Below are positions 63,486 through 64,000 of a stretch of DNA of 64,000 nt, piece after piece. Location: contig JBMFWA010000006.1 in the NCBI GenBank assembly GCA_049965715.1, forward strand, positions 1-64,000. The letters are read 5' to 3'. The number at the start of each line of letters is the position of its first letter. Position 1 is the first letter of the stretch. The position numbers and the translations under genes are program-made. Source of the DNA: JAKAFX01 sp049965715 (lineage in GTDB: Archaea > Thermoplasmatota > Thermoplasmata > Thermoplasmatales > Thermoplasmataceae). The notes under the pieces are model-generated. The model did not search any database, was not told the DNA's origin, and saw only the letters and a list, made by a program, of their open reading frames with translations.

Positions 63486-63950
63486 ATGTCAGGAAGACTA
63501 AAGATATGGAGAGAGGATAAATTTGAGCAGTCGTCTGTTATTGCGTTCTTGGACAAGTTTCGGTCAGAGGACACTATACATCTCATACTGTCTGATGGAA
63601 TAATAATAGATCCTGAGGTCATAAAGCAGAATGATGCCGGCGGCAAACTGAAGATACAGAGAATTCTTACGCCCTATCAGCTGGAAAGAATACTGATGGA
63701 ATCGGACAATTACCCGTACATGATCTGCATCAGATCCGACATCATTGATTCCTGGTCAGTCCACGTGATGGAGAGTCTCTATGATATCATGAGGATCAAA
63801 AGCAATTTCTACGGATGCATCATGGAAACGCTTATTGTTGGCCAGCATGGTATATTTGAGAATTACTTTGGAAAGAAATTCTACAATCCCATTGACACCA
63901 CCAAATACAGGAAAGGTCTGTACACATGGGAAGAAGCACCCCTACAGTAA
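63486..63950 (+). CDS. Unknown 154-residue protein
   Basis: I do not recognise this protein. It is soluble, with mixed alpha/beta character, 'TPYQLERILMESDNYPYMICIRSDIID' in parts and a short 'GQHGIF' loop. The start lies in an AT-rich region typical of a leaderless gene (TAATTA before the ATG). It overlaps the following gene by 25 bases, so the two are likely one unit. Confidence 0.6.
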   Translation: MSGRLKIWREDKFEQSSVIAFLDKFRSEDTIHLILSDGIIIDPEVIKQNDAGGKLKIQRILTPYQLERILMESDNYPYMICIRSDIIDSWSVHVMESLYDIMRIKSNFYGCIMETLIVGQHGIFENYFGKKFYNPIDTTKYRKGLYTWEEAPLQ

Positions 63951-64000
63951 GACAGTATTTCAATTCCATATCCGCTGTTTACGGCAAAATGGAATCCATG
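63926..64000 (+). CDS. Partial gene, small archaeal 'MGRxxPT' family
   Basis: The first 25 codons are in the window and no stop is reached. The N-terminus reads 'MGRSTPTVRQYFNSI', similar to a small archaeal family whose proteins begin with MGR(T/S)xPT, of unknown role. It starts inside the preceding gene, overlapping it by 25 bases. GGTCTG upstream is a weak ribosome binding site. The rest lies beyond base 64000. Confidence 0.45.
   Translation, partial: MGRSTPTVRQYFNSISAVYGKMESM

Overview
The window is a 64 kb piece of an archaeal chromosome, most likely from the order Thermoplasmatales. The support is a mevalonate 3-kinase of the type known from Thermoplasma (21585-22568), a zinc-containing ferredoxin, a tetraether lipid synthase, archaeal DnaG, Dph2, archease, pyruvoyl-dependent arginine decarboxylase, and an archaeal L11-L1-L10-P1 ribosomal stalk operon. 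Base composition looks moderate (mid-40s percent GC by eye). Genes inside operons often carry a GGTG/GGTGA Shine-Dalgarno sequence and start on TTG or GTG. First genes of transcripts often have a TATA-like box about 25 bases before the start codon, as in leaderless transcripts. I cannot name the genus.

Region by region. 0-7.2 kb is accessory: a truncated IS256-type transposase, a 36-residue Cys/His-rich miniprotein facing a Cys-rich membrane protein, a CurA-like reductase, a fragment of another DDE transposase, and a 1074-residue protein with two P-loop NTPase regions, a membrane segment and an nSTAND3-like domain. 7.2-15.5 kb has a DUF4382 protein, a CBS protein coupled to glycyl-tRNA synthetase, and a full suf operon (sufC-B-D-S-U-ferredoxin) read away from a SufR-like regulator. 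16-24.5 kb has a membrane protein, a LonB-like ATPase without a protease domain overlapping dnaG, an endonuclease IV-like protein, DUF5611, mevalonate 3-kinase, signal peptidase, Sec61-beta and DUF981. 24.5-32 kb has a B12-radical SAM protein, a hemerythrin-like protein, a methyltransferase, tRNA-Glu(CUC), a decayed stretch with an IS110 relic, an M13 peptidase, a PH/SHOCT protein and tRNA-Gly(GCC).

32.5-42.7 kb has tetraether synthase, archease, arginine decarboxylase and LeuRS in one direction, then an aldolase-dehydrogenase fusion, a geranylgeranyl-reductase-like flavoprotein, TruA and a hydrolase. 42.8-45.5 kb is the ribosomal stalk operon with a candidate L1 autoregulatory hairpin and a small membrane protein. 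45.7-53.3 kb has an unknown protein, a Bcp peroxiredoxin facing a Rieske protein, and a tight operon of serine hydroxymethyltransferase, a CBS protein with an HPF-like tail, TldD and PmbA, followed by an Lrp regulator. 53.7-64 kb has tRNA modification (MtaB, Taw2), diphthamide (Dph2), imidazolonepropionase, prepilin peptidase, a beta-hydroxyacid dehydrogenase, zinc ferredoxin, a coiled-coil protein, DUF131, a sugar nucleotidyltransferase and two small unknown proteins, the last cut by the window end.

Shared themes are Fe-S cluster biogenesis and use (suf, ferredoxins, four radical SAM or Fe-S enzymes), isoprenoid and tetraether lipid synthesis (mevalonate 3-kinase, tetraether synthase, geranylgeranyl reductase), and translation with its control. 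The least ordinary item is the 1074-residue double-NTPase protein between transposon relics, which I put forward as a possible defence (STAND-type) protein.
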